Shown here piece by piece: positions 30,857 to 42,053 of a DNA stretch of 64,000 nucleotides (its first letter is position 1; each line of letters begins with the position of its first letter). Position numbers and translations under genes: made by a program. Below the pieces are notes generated by a model, which saw nothing but the letters and a program-made list of their open reading frames with translations, was not told the origin of the DNA and searched no databases. Source of the DNA: Strigamia acuminata (Eukaryota; Arthropoda; Chilopoda; Geophilomorpha; Linotaeniidae); assembly GCA_949358305.1 (NCBI GenBank), contig OX442319.1:3720001-3784000 (forward strand), in the 5' to 3' direction.

Positions 30857-33800
30857 ATGGACCTTACACTAGTGGAAAAACAAATTAAAGAAATGAAAAA
30901 ATTGTTGGAATTTTTCAAGGAAGCTGCCAACGGGGAAGTCACAACTCCAACCAAAAAACGGGAATTTGAAATTAGAGACGAAGACGGCATAGCCAACGCT
31001 TTCATGACTTTACCGCTTGACCAAGGGGCCAATCCTCTTAAAAAGCGAATACTTCGTTGCAACCTATCAACAGAAGCGAAGAACGTACTGGCAAAAATAC
31101 CGGTCTCTTTCGGCAAAAAGGTGTTAATGGGACTACTCGACTCGGGAGCGGATCAGTCGTTTATCTCCACCGACTTGTTCGAATCACTCGAAGAAAAAAT
31201 ACAGAAAAAATTACGGGGAATGAACGAGAATATTCGAGTTCTTACGGCAGCGGGAGAAGTTAGAGCAGTGGGGACGTTATCAACCGATTTCGTATGGGAA
31301 GGAGGCACGATTAAGCATTTCTTCATCGTGTTACCAACCCGAGACACAATCCTGCTGATAGGAATGGATTTGATGGAACGGATGAACATCCAGCCCAACC
31401 CAGTCACACGTTCGTGGAATTACATCGACAACCACGAGGACCCACGACTACCCATAATACCTCCGGAACTCCTAGACAAAGCTAAGGACGACGAGGAATG
31501 GGGAGGAGGCGAAATTAAAAAGTTCATCCAAGACTATAATTTTAAATCATTTAATACTATCCTCCAGGAGGAGAATTTAATACATAATCTGGCAGTAGAC
31601 GCCAATCTTGGAGAAGAACAAACGAAACTCCTCGAAGAAATGCTCAAGAAGCACTCGAAGAACTTAAATAAGGATCCAGGGAAGACAAGTTACGTAATGC
31701 ACGAGATCGAATTGGTTACGGGCAAACCGGTACGAGTGCCTTTTAAGACTATGAATCCCCAGAAGAGACACATCGTAAGAACAATGTGCAATGAGCTGCT
31801 CGAAAAAGGGATCGTGTCGCACGCCATCGGAGAGTATGGAATGAGGATTGTCCTCGTCATGCGACCAGGCTCCGAACCGCGCCTCTGCATCGATTATAGA
31901 CCTTTAAACGCCATAACCGTCATTGACCCCATCCAAATGCCATCAATAGAAGCAATTTTACGAGAACTCGCCCCATTTAACTGGGTCACGACCATGGACT
32001 TGTCCAAGGGTTACTGGCAGGTTGAATTGCGGGAAGAGGATAAGGAGAAAACAGCTTTTTGGGCACCACAGGGTCGACTGATGTTTAATGTAATGCCCTT
32101 CGGGTTAGTAAACGCACCCGCCACCTTTCAAAAATTAATAGAAAAAGTTCTCGGCGATGCCTTACACAAATACGCATGGGCTTATCTTGACGACATAGTA
32201 ATAGTCTCTCAGACCTTTACAGACCACTTGATGCATGTGAATGACGTCATGGAGCGACTCACAAAGGCCGGACTAAACATCCATCCAGGGAAAAGTAAAT
32301 TTTGCCGCAAAGAATTGGCATTCCTGGGTTACACAGTCGGAACAGGTGGCCTATCCATCGACCCGAAAAAGACCCAGGCCATTAGCCAGTTCCCCGCCCC
32401 GGAAGATGTAAAAGGAGTCCAACGTTTCATGGGCATGGTGAATTTCTTCAATCGGATGCTCCCAAATTTGGCAGACGTCGCGGCGCCCATCACAGATCTG
32501 TTACGCAATGATAAAGATTTCGAGTGGACGGACCACTGCGAAACATCGTTTAACAAAATAAAACAAATGTTGATCGATGTAAAACGGATTCCCCTACCAG
32601 ATCTTAATCGAGAATTCACTCTTCACACCGACGCCAGTCGAATTGGCCTAGGTGCTGCGTTGCTTCAAAGGCATGACATCGACGGAGTGGAATTAGAGGT
32701 CCCGACGATGTTCATCAGCCGGAAATTACAAGCAGCCGAAAAGAATTATAATGCGACAGAGTTAGAATGTCTAGCCGTTGTCTGGGCAATCCGAAAATTC
32801 AGACCATACCTGGAATTTACCAAGTTCAACGTACAAACCGACCACGAAGCCCTAAAGTGGTTAATGGCGTTGAAGGAACCGTCCGGAAGAATGGCTCGCT
32901 GGCAGCTAGAATTAATGGCTTGTGACTTAATCATTGAATACCGACCCGGAAAATTCAACGTCGTGGCGGACGCCCTCTCACGAGCCCCAGCTTCCGACCC
33001 CGAAGACGAGACCGACTGCGGAGAGGACGACTCACGCCTCTTCTACTGTCCGAACCCCGTTCGAAAATGGGAATTTAAGAAGCTAAACGAATTACCCAAG
33101 GAGAAACTCGAGTCAGGAGACCAAAATTATTACAATTATTGGCTTCGAGCGTACCAGTCTGTCAAGGACGCTCACCCAAATTACGAGCTAACGATAGAAC
33201 CTCGAATCTCCGACAAGTACGTGCGAGCATTCGTCGCCCACGTAAGCAAGGGGACGAATAGCCAGCCGCCCACCAGGGACGAATTAATAGCCGCCCAGAT
33301 GACAGACGACTTCTGTAAAACTTATCGAGACTTCATCACAGATAAAAAATTTCCCGACAGGAATTTCGACGAAATCCAACGCGAAGAATTCGAAAGAGAA
33401 GCCTCCACGTACTTAATCGAGGATGGACTTCTACTAAAACACCACCCGAATTTCCGCGATGATCTGACGGAGACAGGTACTTCGATGAAAGTCGTTATAC
33501 CCAGGAGTCTGCTAACAAGGTTTCTGTGGATGGTCCACGGACACCCACTCGCCGGACATTCTGGAGTGGCCAGAACAATCTACCGTGCGAACCAACTCTA
33601 TTTTTGGCCCAAAATGACCCGAGATATTGTTCGTTTCATTCACCACTGCCCCAGATGCCAAGCGTGCAAACCTAGGACGCCCAAGAATTACGAAAGAATC
33701 TCACTCGGCCCCTTCGCACCCTTCGACTGCTGGAGCGTGGATTTAATGGGCCCAAAACCCACGTCATCCAATAAAAACAAATATATTTTAGTAATCATGG

Positions 33801-34870
33801 ATGTCGCGACCGGATGGCCCGAGCTCTTTCCAATGGAGAGACCAACTAAGCAGAAAATCATTCGATGTTTGTACGAAGTGGCGCTTCATTTCGGATTCCC
33901 TCGGAAACTAATTTCCGATAATGGACCACAGTTTGCGTCAAATTTGTATAAAGACTTCTGTAAAAAATTCGACATCGAGACATCATACACATCAACCTAT
34001 AATCCACGGGCCAATCCCGTCGAAAGGTTAAATCGCGACATAAAATATGCGCTGGCAATTTTCACCGATGTTCACTCCAGCTGGGACGAATATCTTCGTG
34101 AAATTGCCTTCAGCATCCGCACGACGATCTCGAGGAACCGCAAATTTTCTCCCGCGTTTCTAAACTTCGCTCGGGAACTCAGAGTGCCCTGGGACCCGCG
34201 AATACCGGAGGAAATACTGGAAATCGATCCCGAGAAGCCTCATATTTATGTCGATAGATTGGAGCAAATAATTTCGGCCACTTATCAACACATGATGTCT
34301 CACATATTCGACATGAGAGATCGTATTAGCATTGCTGGAAAGGATCGGCCCTTCTGCAATTTTAAAGTCAATGACCTCGTCTGGAAAGACACACATATTC
34401 AGTCCAGCGCCGATAAGGGGATCCACGCAGGCCTAGCAGACAAACGCGACGGCCCGTACGTCATACTCGAAGCCCACGGCGGAAACGCTTTCAAGCTAAA
34501 AAGATTGGCAGACAACGTTAATTTTAGATCGATCCACGCCCGAGAATTAACTCCATACTTACCTGAGTTTCCTCAAGAGGCTTGGACGGAATATCAGACG
34601 AAACCAGCGCAAAATCCAATTATTCGCGACATGTTTTTAGATGAACAAACTGGCCCAACCAATTTAGTTCAAGATGAGTTACACGAAGCGGCCGACGCCC
34701 CGGATGAGATTTCGGAGAGGGAGGAAATAGTCGAAGAATCTCCTAAAAAAGGAAAGCAATCAAACAAAAATAAGACTACAAGAATCCTCAAACCTGATAA
34801 AATATACGGTATGCGTCGACACAAGCCAAACCCGTTCATAAAAGACGGGAAACTCGTCGGAAAACAATAA
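30857..34870 (+). CDS. E6 Pol: protease, RT, RNase H, integrase
   Basis: 1337 aa from the first ATG, but probably made as a Gag-Pol fusion by -1 frameshifting. Aspartic protease LLDSGADQSFIS (about 31132-31170); RT with YLDD (about 32184) and fingers LCIDYRPLNAIT; RNase H FTLHTDASRIGLGAAL (about 32617) and the downstream connection ending NVVADALSRAP; integrase with HHCC zinc domain (HGHPLAGHSGVARTIY... HHCPRCQACK, about 33538-33670) and DDE core (VDLMGPKP, ISDNGPQF about 33910, E of NPVERLNRD about 34020). The C-terminus is basic. Open throughout and of usual Gypsy length. Confidence 0.95.
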   Translation: MDLTLVEKQIKEMKKLLEFFKEAANGEVTTPTKKREFEIRDEDGIANAFMTLPLDQGANPLKKRILRCNLSTEAKNVLAKIPVSFGKKVLMGLLDSGADQSFISTDLFESLEEKIQKKLRGMNENIRVLTAAGEVRAVGTLSTDFVWEGGTIKHFFIVLPTRDTILLIGMDLMERMNIQPNPVTRSWNYIDNHEDPRLPIIPPELLDKAKDDEEWGGGEIKKFIQDYNFKSFNTILQEENLIHNLAVDANLGEEQTKLLEEMLKKHSKNLNKDPGKTSYVMHEIELVTGKPVRVPFKTMNPQKRHIVRTMCNELLEKGIVSHAIGEYGMRIVLVMRPGSEPRLCIDYRPLNAITVIDPIQMPSIEAILRELAPFNWVTTMDLSKGYWQVELREEDKEKTAFWAPQGRLMFNVMPFGLVNAPATFQKLIEKVLGDALHKYAWAYLDDIVIVSQTFTDHLMHVNDVMERLTKAGLNIHPGKSKFCRKELAFLGYTVGTGGLSIDPKKTQAISQFPAPEDVKGVQRFMGMVNFFNRMLPNLADVAAPITDLLRNDKDFEWTDHCETSFNKIKQMLIDVKRIPLPDLNREFTLHTDASRIGLGAALLQRHDIDGVELEVPTMFISRKLQAAEKNYNATELECLAVVWAIRKFRPYLEFTKFNVQTDHEALKWLMALKEPSGRMARWQLELMACDLIIEYRPGKFNVVADALSRAPASDPEDETDCGEDDSRLFYCPNPVRKWEFKKLNELPKEKLESGDQNYYNYWLRAYQSVKDAHPNYELTIEPRISDKYVRAFVAHVSKGTNSQPPTRDELIAAQMTDDFCKTYRDFITDKKFPDRNFDEIQREEFEREASTYLIEDGLLLKHHPNFRDDLTETGTSMKVVIPRSLLTRFLWMVHGHPLAGHSGVARTIYRANQLYFWPKMTRDIVRFIHHCPRCQACKPRTPKNYERISLGPFAPFDCWSVDLMGPKPTSSNKNKYILVIMDVATGWPELFPMERPTKQKIIRCLYEVALHFGFPRKLISDNGPQFASNLYKDFCKKFDIETSYTSTYNPRANPVERLNRDIKYALAIFTDVHSSWDEYLREIAFSIRTTISRNRKFSPAFLNFARELRVPWDPRIPEEILEIDPEKPHIYVDRLEQIISATYQHMMSHIFDMRDRISIAGKDRPFCNFKVNDLVWKDTHIQSSADKGIHAGLADKRDGPYVILEAHGGNAFKLKRLADNVNFRSIHARELTPYLPEFPQEAWTEYQTKPAQNPIIRDMFLDEQTGPTNLVQDELHEAADAPDEISEREEIVEESPKKGKQSNKNKTTRILKPDKIYGMRRHKPNPFIKDGKLVGKQ

Positions 34871-35088
34871 GCGACTCCAGCCATTGTCTCAAACAATCGA
34901 TAAAAACAACCACAGGGGGGACACCTGTTACGTCCCACAATGCGTCTTAATTGGCCAAACCAATCAAAGACGACATGAGACTAATAGTTAACCTCTAACC
35001 CGACCCACATTTATCACTGTCATCTCCGACTAAGCGACGATCACCTCGAGGCAGCCGTAAATCAAAGTATCAAATTAATTTCCGAAAA

Positions 35089-38000
35089 ATGAAAAGAAAT
35101 GATTGGAAGAAAGAAATTGAACGGGCCGTAAACAACGCTTCCGAGGATGACGATGAAGAACAAGTGGAGTTGTTACAAATAGTCGTAAACAACGAAGAGG
35201 GAAATTGGGACGAACCCAATGAACCCGATGTCCAACCCGACGTAAGTAAAAAATAGAAAAAATTCAATTATCGAGAATCAAAAATACGAAATAAGTTCGT
35301 GGACTGACCACGAACGAAGAAATAATTTAACTTTAAGTGACGAATCGTCAAAATTAATCAAACACCGAAAGAAAAAGTAACTTCAAGACACGTGGTCGAA
35401 AAGCACATGGCCGACCATGACGCCATCTTGTGTTAGACGAAAGAATCTCTAGAGAAAAATATGACAAATTAATCAACGATCCTAATATATTCATTAATAT
35501 TCTAATATTTAGGACGGATATCGCACTACGTGGGGACAAATCGACCCGAAAAGAGTTTCCGCAGGCAGCTTATGGCGAGAAGTCATCCCCATACTGTTCC
35601 GACAAGCGCTCGAAGAATCGGTCAACTTTGAACCATGGAAGATTCGCCTATTATTGTCTCGTGCGATCAGCCGCTACTGGTCCAGCCAGCAAACGTTGAT
35701 CCACTACATGCCACGCCAATACCAAGCAGCATTACGGGCAGTTATCTCAAGAAACATGGACCCACCAGCGCCAATCCCGAATCCACTAATCCGAGCCGCC
35801 TTCCCCGACAACCAGCGAGGATGGGATGTTTACGAACAGTGGCGCGACGCCGAAACAGATGAAGAAAAACACCAGATTCATATGGCGTATTACGAAGAAG
35901 TGAGACGAACCGCGCATGACGAAGTTTTCGATTATTTGCAGCCGGACGGTTACTCGACCGAGGAAATTAAGATTTGGCTCCAACAAATCCAAGACGATCG
36001 ACCCGACCGCCCAGATTGGAGGCCAAGACACGGTTTTATTTCCTCGCAGCGAGCAATGCACCAATTACACTTTTTAGGTTTCTTTGGTCGCAAACGCCAG
36101 AAGGCCGAGAAACGTCTCTCCAACGAGCACGACGAAGGAGGCTGCTCAGCGAAGAAACAATGCCTGGACAAGCCAAGCACTTCCAGCAGCGCGCAGAATA
36201 AGAAACCCGCGACAAAGAAACGCCTGGCCAAACCAAGCGCTTTCTCTCGCCTAGAAAAAACGGAGGCCCCACAAACATCGCGATTTCAATCGAGGGACGC
36301 CCCGTCAACCAGCCGTAGAAGAGAAAGTGTACGCGAACTCCTCGACCGCCGAGAAGACCAACGCCGACGCGATAGGAACCAAGAAGATTGGAACGATTAT
36401 CGTAGAAATTACTTCAGACGGCGGGAGGAAAACAGAGAATCGTGGAACAGACACCGAGAAGAGTTCCTACGCGAACGTGATGAGAAAGCCCGACGTGAAC
36501 GAGAGAACCTCCGTCTACAAGACGAACGAAGAAGAAGAGGATCGGAGAGTCGCACACGTTCGTGGAAAGCGTATCGTGAAGAGGAAATACGACAGCGAGA
36601 TAGGAAACGCTACGAAAACACACGATCAATTCGGGACAGTCCCGAACCAATGAAGATCGACGACGAGGTAATTATCGACGAGGTCCCCGAGCAGAAGAAG
36701 ATGTATACTCAGGCGGATCTCCTCGCGGTAGTTATGAAATACCAGCAAATGCAGCCCAAACCAATCTACCGCCCGACTCCCTCGACCGCCTCGAGTCTAG
36801 AGACGGCGCCAAGTGCTTTCATCAAGCCGGAACTCTCGCAGACGAGAAGCGTAACATCCAGCGTCAGCCTCCCAAGCGCCTTTCGCAAGAAAGTAATAAT
36901 CGGCGCACCGACACTGAGTTCTGAAGAACAACTCAAACATCGAGAAGCTCGCTTTGGACCAGCCAAAGTCGAACCTCTCCCAACGATCCCCGAAGCTTCA
37001 ACTTCAACGAGAACTCCAATTGTTTGGGACAAGCCCGAACCGGAAAAATCAAGACGTCTGGTCAGATCTGTGCCTCAGCCAACGACATCCGCGGGACCCA
37101 ATCCAATGTTGCCAGCCCCAGCAGTCATCCAAGCCTCGACTCCAATCAACCCGTCGGAGGTAACGCTGCAACAATTTCTGGACGTCACAACCGTGGAGCA
37201 GGCCAGAGCACTGTTGTGCGAAATGGATTCGTACCAACAAAACGTGATCCAGAACGTCATCTCGAATCTTCAGCGGATCTCGATTGAATACACGCAGAAC
37301 AGGAATCGGGATCATCCAAATTGGAATACGAGGATCGTGGTCGCCATTACCGACTTGATGTCGATTTTACTGGCCGCCGCCACCTTCCGAAACGCACGTG
37401 TCGCCGTAGCAGCCTGGATCGTAGTGGCCCACGAGGGTTTCCAAGTCCCGCCGGCTCTCGTAGACAGCTGGACACGCCTAGTGCCCTCCGCGGCAATAAT
37501 TCGAGCCCAAATGGTGGCCCAGGACCCGGATCCAGAGGCCTCCTACCAAAACGTTCGAGCGATCGTTCAACATCCGCTCCCGTCATCTTCGGTGACCACA
37601 CCAGTCGTGGAGACTCCGGCCCCCAGGGATCCGACGCCTCCTCCTCCGCCTCCGCCGAAGGAAAATAGACCTTCCGAGCCACTGGCCGAACCAGTCTCGC
37701 TCAAAAAGAAGGGAACAAAAGGAAAGTTGCTCCGCCCAAAATCGAACATGAAGGTTTCCAAGACGGCAGAACCTCAGATCGCCGCCAGACTCCGGATGTA
37801 CTTCCCGGGGTTGTCCTTGACGAAGGACACTGAAACAAAATTACTCCAGACCCCAGACCGTGGCTATTCTCTTTACGTCTGGATGAAGGATGCTATTGAA
37901 GCCGGAGCCGGAGACGATCGCTTCATCCAACATCAACGGCTCCTCCGAGCGCATCGCGCGCCAACCAGCATCGCCGAAGCCCAAAGAATCCACCACACCA

Positions 38001-38203
38001 ATCAAGGTATGTCGGCCTTCCTGCCACCGATTTGGGCCCACGAACGAACGGGAAATCCGCTGGAGGCACCGGGACACCTGCGTTTCTACTTGAATGAGAG
38101 CGAAGATCCCTCGGACTACTCTTCAAGATTGACCACATCTCCCAACCTGGACGAACCAAGTTCGGAAGATAAGCCAAGCTACGCCGATAACTTGAAGAAA
38201 TAA
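35089..38203 (+). CDS. E6 third ORF, probably spliced; unknown function
   Basis: Exon 1 35089-35241 (51 codons, starts MKRNDWKKEIE, acidic end) finishes at a consensus donor GAC|GTAAGT. The intron 35242-35512 (271 nt) ends TTCTAATATTTAG. Exon 2 35513-38203 starts in the same frame, giving 947 aa. If unspliced, exon 1 stops at TAG 35257-35259. Exon 2 has a folded-looking N-terminal part, a long Arg/Glu-rich helix (about 36310-36640), low-complexity linkers, a proline run (about 37630-37660), a basic KKKGTKGK segment and a C-terminal Tyr/Trp-containing region. There is no signal peptide, membrane helix or glycoprotein pattern, so it is not a usual Env despite its place after pol. I do not recognise a family. 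The intact 947-codon frame suggests selection or recent insertion. Confidence 0.75.
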
Positions 38204-38397
38204 TCAATGGCAAATTCGAAACGAGAAGACTGTCTTCTCTAAAGAACCAAGAAACTATTTATGTATCAATTTCAAGAATGTAAAATATTTTATTCATCAT
38301 TCATCATCCTTTAATAAAAAGATTGTTTTATGATTAGATATTGTTCCACCTTTTATTTTAAAGGGGGGCCCCGATGATTTATTCTCGGGGAGGGACG

Positions 38398-39027
38398 TGT
38401 GGTGATTCGGCATCACCTGAAGAAGTAATTAGCGACGATTATCATGTTATTAATCCTCGCCACTAGAGCGCGCTAGAAATACCGACTAGACTGACTAGTC
38501 TCGTGTTTCTGCGAACCTGCATAATCAGAAGGATTTGCATATGACGTCATTTCCGGCTAATATATAACGCCAACGCTTGACCGGAAATATACTACAGTTA
38601 CCACATTTCAGCAAGAGCACCATTCACCTCACCTTTCAGGCCGTTTCACGGATTGATCGAGGACCGGTGCCCGCTGACCATTCAACTGTACAACAGCCAC
38701 ATTTATTTAGCGTAGCCAAACTACGCTAGAATAAATATCCAAGCGATATTCGTTTAATTCGCACGAGAAAGCGAATTCTCGCGTGTTCGTTATAACACGT
38801 GGAAATAACCCTAGACAACAACACAGACCACGCGTAGGACTAAACAATAGGATCTACCATTGTTTAGCGGCGACTCGTATTCGCAGAAGAATCCGAGGAC
38901 CATCATTGGAATCACCTTAACCTTTACTGTATTAGTAAGCGTGTTTAATAAAGCAGTATTATATCTTTTATTGTATTTCCCGAGTACTATTATTTATTAT
39001 CTTTAACCACAAAGTCGAATCACGACA
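38398..39027 (+). repeat. E6 3' LTR
   Basis: 630 bp, identical by eye to 27254-27883. Preceded by purine tract CGGGGAGGGACG and followed by ACGT and the host gene. Confidence 0.95.
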
Positions 39028-39746
39028 ACGTCCTTACTCAACAAGTTGAATATTCCTTTAGTCTGGTCAGGATGAACGAGTATTTCATCCCTTTCATTCT
39101 CTGTCAGTTGTTCCCAAAAGTATTCTATCGCGCTTTGGTTTTTCTGAACAATGCTCATCAAACACATGTGTTTTGAAGTATACAAATCTGATTTCCTCGT
39201 CCAGTAATTTCTCATGTACATTTTCCAATTTGTTGGGTCGGGTTTGTCGTTTGCACAGTGTTCCACCAATACACTGTCTGCAAATTTATTCCAGAGGTCG
39301 TTGACTTCGTTTTCTATGCAAAACATGCATGCAATGTCGTATCTGGTTTTGATCGACAAAACTTGGGATCGTAAAATGGCTTTTGCTGTTTCGGTTGTGT
39401 CTAATCTTCCGTTGAATGTCCACTGCGTGCATCGAGTTATGTATCTGAATAATTGGATCGTGGAGTAATCGAAAATGCGGGTAAGAAGGAGTTTGATGTA
39501 ATCTCGCAATTGCCTGCCTACGTATTTCACGAAGAGATGCAACGGAGGTTTTAGAAAGTGTGGAATGGTTAAATTATTCACTTTCTTGCAAATATCTTTT
39601 TCTACTCTCGACCATTGTTCGCGATGAGAACCAGAATAATCCCAATCGTCAATAGACAATAGTAAATAATCATTCCACATGACTATTGCCGTTTTGGCAC
39701 ACATAGCGTCTCGGAAACTCGGCACCGCCAAGGTGAATTCCATCAT
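39028..39746 (-). pseudogene. Host gene of unknown family, 5' part, split by E6
   Basis: Start MMEFTLAVPSFRD at 39746. About 240 codons run to the E6 target site and, with 27033-27249, total 311 aa. The composition is that of a real soluble protein with many Trp, Cys and charged residues (e.g. YDIACMFCIENEVNDLW, FWEQLTENERDEI). On the minus strand TATATTTAAA (39791-39801) lies about 50 bp upstream of the ATG as a possible TATA box. The family was not recognised; the helical, Trp/Cys-rich pattern and the ACCDGWNDVLERLF-like segment past the stop vaguely recall ankyrin-type repeats, which is weak. The E6 insertion removes about a quarter of the reading frame. Confidence 0.7.
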
Positions 39747-41326
39747 GACAAATCGGATGATTCTGATGATAAGTGGGATATGACAAAAGCTTTAAATATA
39801 TAGTTTTGCAAGTGAATACGTTAGGATTACGTTACACAATACGTTTCGGAACGTGATCACGCGAAACTGAGTTGCAATGAATGATCTAAACTCTTTGTGG
39901 AAAGCAAAAGAAAGCAAAACGTACAATAAAAAATGTTGTAAATTGTTGGAACGAATTGGCATCGATTGTTTGAAGATCCTAATCGTTTATTTCATTTGGA
40001 TAGTCTTGCGCCACCCAAACGTGTTGGTCCCAGAACCGGAAGTGTCCAAGTCACGTTCTGGGTCGCGAGATTACAGAACAACTCCTTCTGCCGGGAGAGG
40101 CCCTTGGACGGGATTTACACATTGGATCAAGGATTCAAGGTGACAGAAAATAACAACAATTCAAGCGGAAATCATGACTGAAATGTTTTCAGTTTTGTTT
40201 GAAAAACATCGCACTGTTTGTTGCCGTCACCATCAGTTGTTTTGCAGCAGGACGTGACTTCATATTTCGGTTTGTTAGCACCATCTGTACTGTACATACA
40301 GTAAAATAATTAATTTAGTTACATGCATTTGTTAAAAATTATGTATTTTCGTTTTGAGTATTTAAAATGGTAGTGCTAACCTTCGGGGTCAAGAGTTAGA
40401 TAAGTCTTTGTAAGATGAATTGTTACCGGTGCAGTAACTTGTTTAGCACCTTCGATGTTTATTGTCGCATGTCCACTGCCACCGTGCTCGTCTTGGCTTC
40501 CATTTATGATGTTAGCAGTGGGACTGTTTATTATAGTATACAAGTTTTTATGAATAGGCTTATATTCATTCAGTTTTAAAGAGAATTGAAGTTTATTCAA
40601 ACTTATTGCACTGCAAAAAATTTTGGATTTCCAAAAAAAAGTCATTTGAAAGTTAATGGTGAATTTGGATAAATTATAGTTTGAAAATATAATGGAAAGG
40701 AAATGGGAAATATTTTATGGCAAGTTGAATTTCTGTAAATTTCCAACACTGAAAGATGATGTTGCAAGTTATTGTAATTGTATGGAAAGTTAATGTAAAC
40801 TAGATTTTGAAATTTGTATTTCCATTCATTTCACAAGCCTAGAAATTAATGACTAAAGATCCTATGTTAAAAGCTTGTAAAATGTATGGGTTTATCACCA
40901 GATGGCGAACATAATTCAAAACTAGAAAATTTATATATATTAAATATGGGATTGGGTTTATCACTTGTACTTCAACAAATAATTAGATTCTTATTGTTGG
41001 AGTTAGTTGAAATAAAAAGTTGACACACATTTTGTAGAGTAACATTTTAATTTGATTCTAGAATTTGTTACACCATCATGTCGATGCGAGTTTTTATCAC
41101 TGCCTTCAGTTGATTGTCCAGGCTATGATCATAGGAGATGATCATGTAGGCCAGACCTAATTAGGGGTTTTTTGCAGCCAGAAACTGCATGATGAATTAC
41201 CTAATTTGGTATGGATGTGTGCGATCTCTCTCTACATGGATCTAGAGACAGGGGAAGCACTGTGGTGTATTGACAACAATAGACAGTTTCCGGTTCTTGA
41301 TTCGTTCGAGTAGTGGTGTGTTTACG
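39747..41326. other. Intergenic, no supported gene
   Basis: AT-rich unique sequence with only short open frames. An 88-codon frame at 39877-40143 (plus) has no recognisable feature. A minus-strand frame at 41068-41156, preceded by AG, could be a short terminal exon but has no partner. Confidence 0.6.
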
Positions 41327-41446
41327 ATGGAAAATAAACAATGTCAATCGCCCGAAACCCAACAATCTGAGAAGAAACCTAAAGCTCATACTTCCTGTTG
41401 TGTGCCTGAATGCAACAACCACAGTATAGAGAAGAGACAGTAGGGC
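41327..41446 (+). pseudogene. THAP-like zinc-finger N-terminus, fragment
   Basis: An ATG at 41327 opens about 38 codons ending near TAG, with a run CCVPECNNHS preceded by a Ser/Lys/Gln-rich leader. The Cys-x3-Cys start resembles the first strand of THAP DNA-binding domains of host proteins and P-element-like transposases. The downstream AVPL-box part is absent, so this is either exon 1 before an intron (GTATAG follows CCACA) or a relic. About 30 bp of it recur inverted at about 41927-41967. Confidence 0.35.
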
Positions 41447-41983
41447 AATGTGTGTTAATCCCTGGCCTGTAGTTGCATCTGCGCATGCGTCTAACGCCAC
41501 CTGGCGGCTATCTAGTATCAACCTCGAGTTTTGTATTGTGCACAACTGCACATGTAGTATTTTTATTTCGTGTTTCCAAAAAACACAATAAAAACATTAT
41601 TTGCAACTTATAATGAAACTGAACGGTTGTGGGGCAATTTATTGCAATAATAATGCAATAAGAAATCCAAAGTTATAATTTTTAAAATTTTTAAAATTTT
41701 TAAATTTTAACTATTTTCATCGGTTTTCATTTTTAAATTAAGAAATCAGTGTGCTTTTTGATTGATATTTATAACTATGAAAAAAAACGAAATTTTCAAG
41801 GAGAAATTCGATGGTGTTCAAATTTACTGTACAGTACCACCACTAGAGGCGCAACACTATTTCTTCATGTTTTGTGACGTTTTGTGATGTCAACTCCATG
41901 CCACCAACATCAAAGGAACCGCCCAACATTGTCCTACTGTCTCTTCTCTATACTGTGGCAACAACAATGCACAATGGCAACGA
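41447..41983. other. Intergenic with inverted THAP-like scrap
   Basis: AT-rich sequence. The segment at about 41927-41967 is the reverse complement of CACAGTATAGAGAAGAGACA and its surroundings at about 41415-41445, so the two copies face each other about 500 bp apart. No open gene. Confidence 0.5.
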
Positions 41984-42053
41984 AATGAAGGACGTCGCCG
42001 TGTCGTTTCGTTGCCGTTTGTGGCGACGAAACGACACAGCGACGTCCTTCATT
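41984..42053. repeat. 32-bp inverted repeat (hairpin)
   Basis: Arms 41984-42015 and 42022-42053 (starting AATGAAGGACGTCGC and ending GCGACGTCCTTCATT) match at 30 of 32 positions across a 6-nt loop. GC-rich within AT-rich surroundings. Function unknown. Confidence 0.85.

Larger units (their letters stand above)
27254..39027 (+). mobile_element. E6: complete Ty3/Gypsy retrotransposon with three ORFs
   Basis: 11,774 bp with 630-bp LTRs (27254-27883, 38398-39027) that look identical by eye and a 4-bp duplication ACGT (27250-27253, 39028-39031). It carries a primer site, gag, a frameshift signal, pol, a spliced third ORF and a purine tract (CGGGGAGGGACG, 38386-38397). Every coding part is open, so it is a recent and possibly active insertion. 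It belongs to a different Gypsy lineage from E1-E3 (standard YLDD box in RT, longer LTRs). It splits a host gene. Confidence 0.96.

Noticed and set aside
39877-40181. Possible small gene
   Set aside because: Two overlapping short frames with ordinary composition and no motif, promoter or splice support.
41068-41156. Short minus-strand terminal exon (about 29 codons before TAA)
   Set aside because: Only a weak acceptor-like AG and no partner exon or homology.
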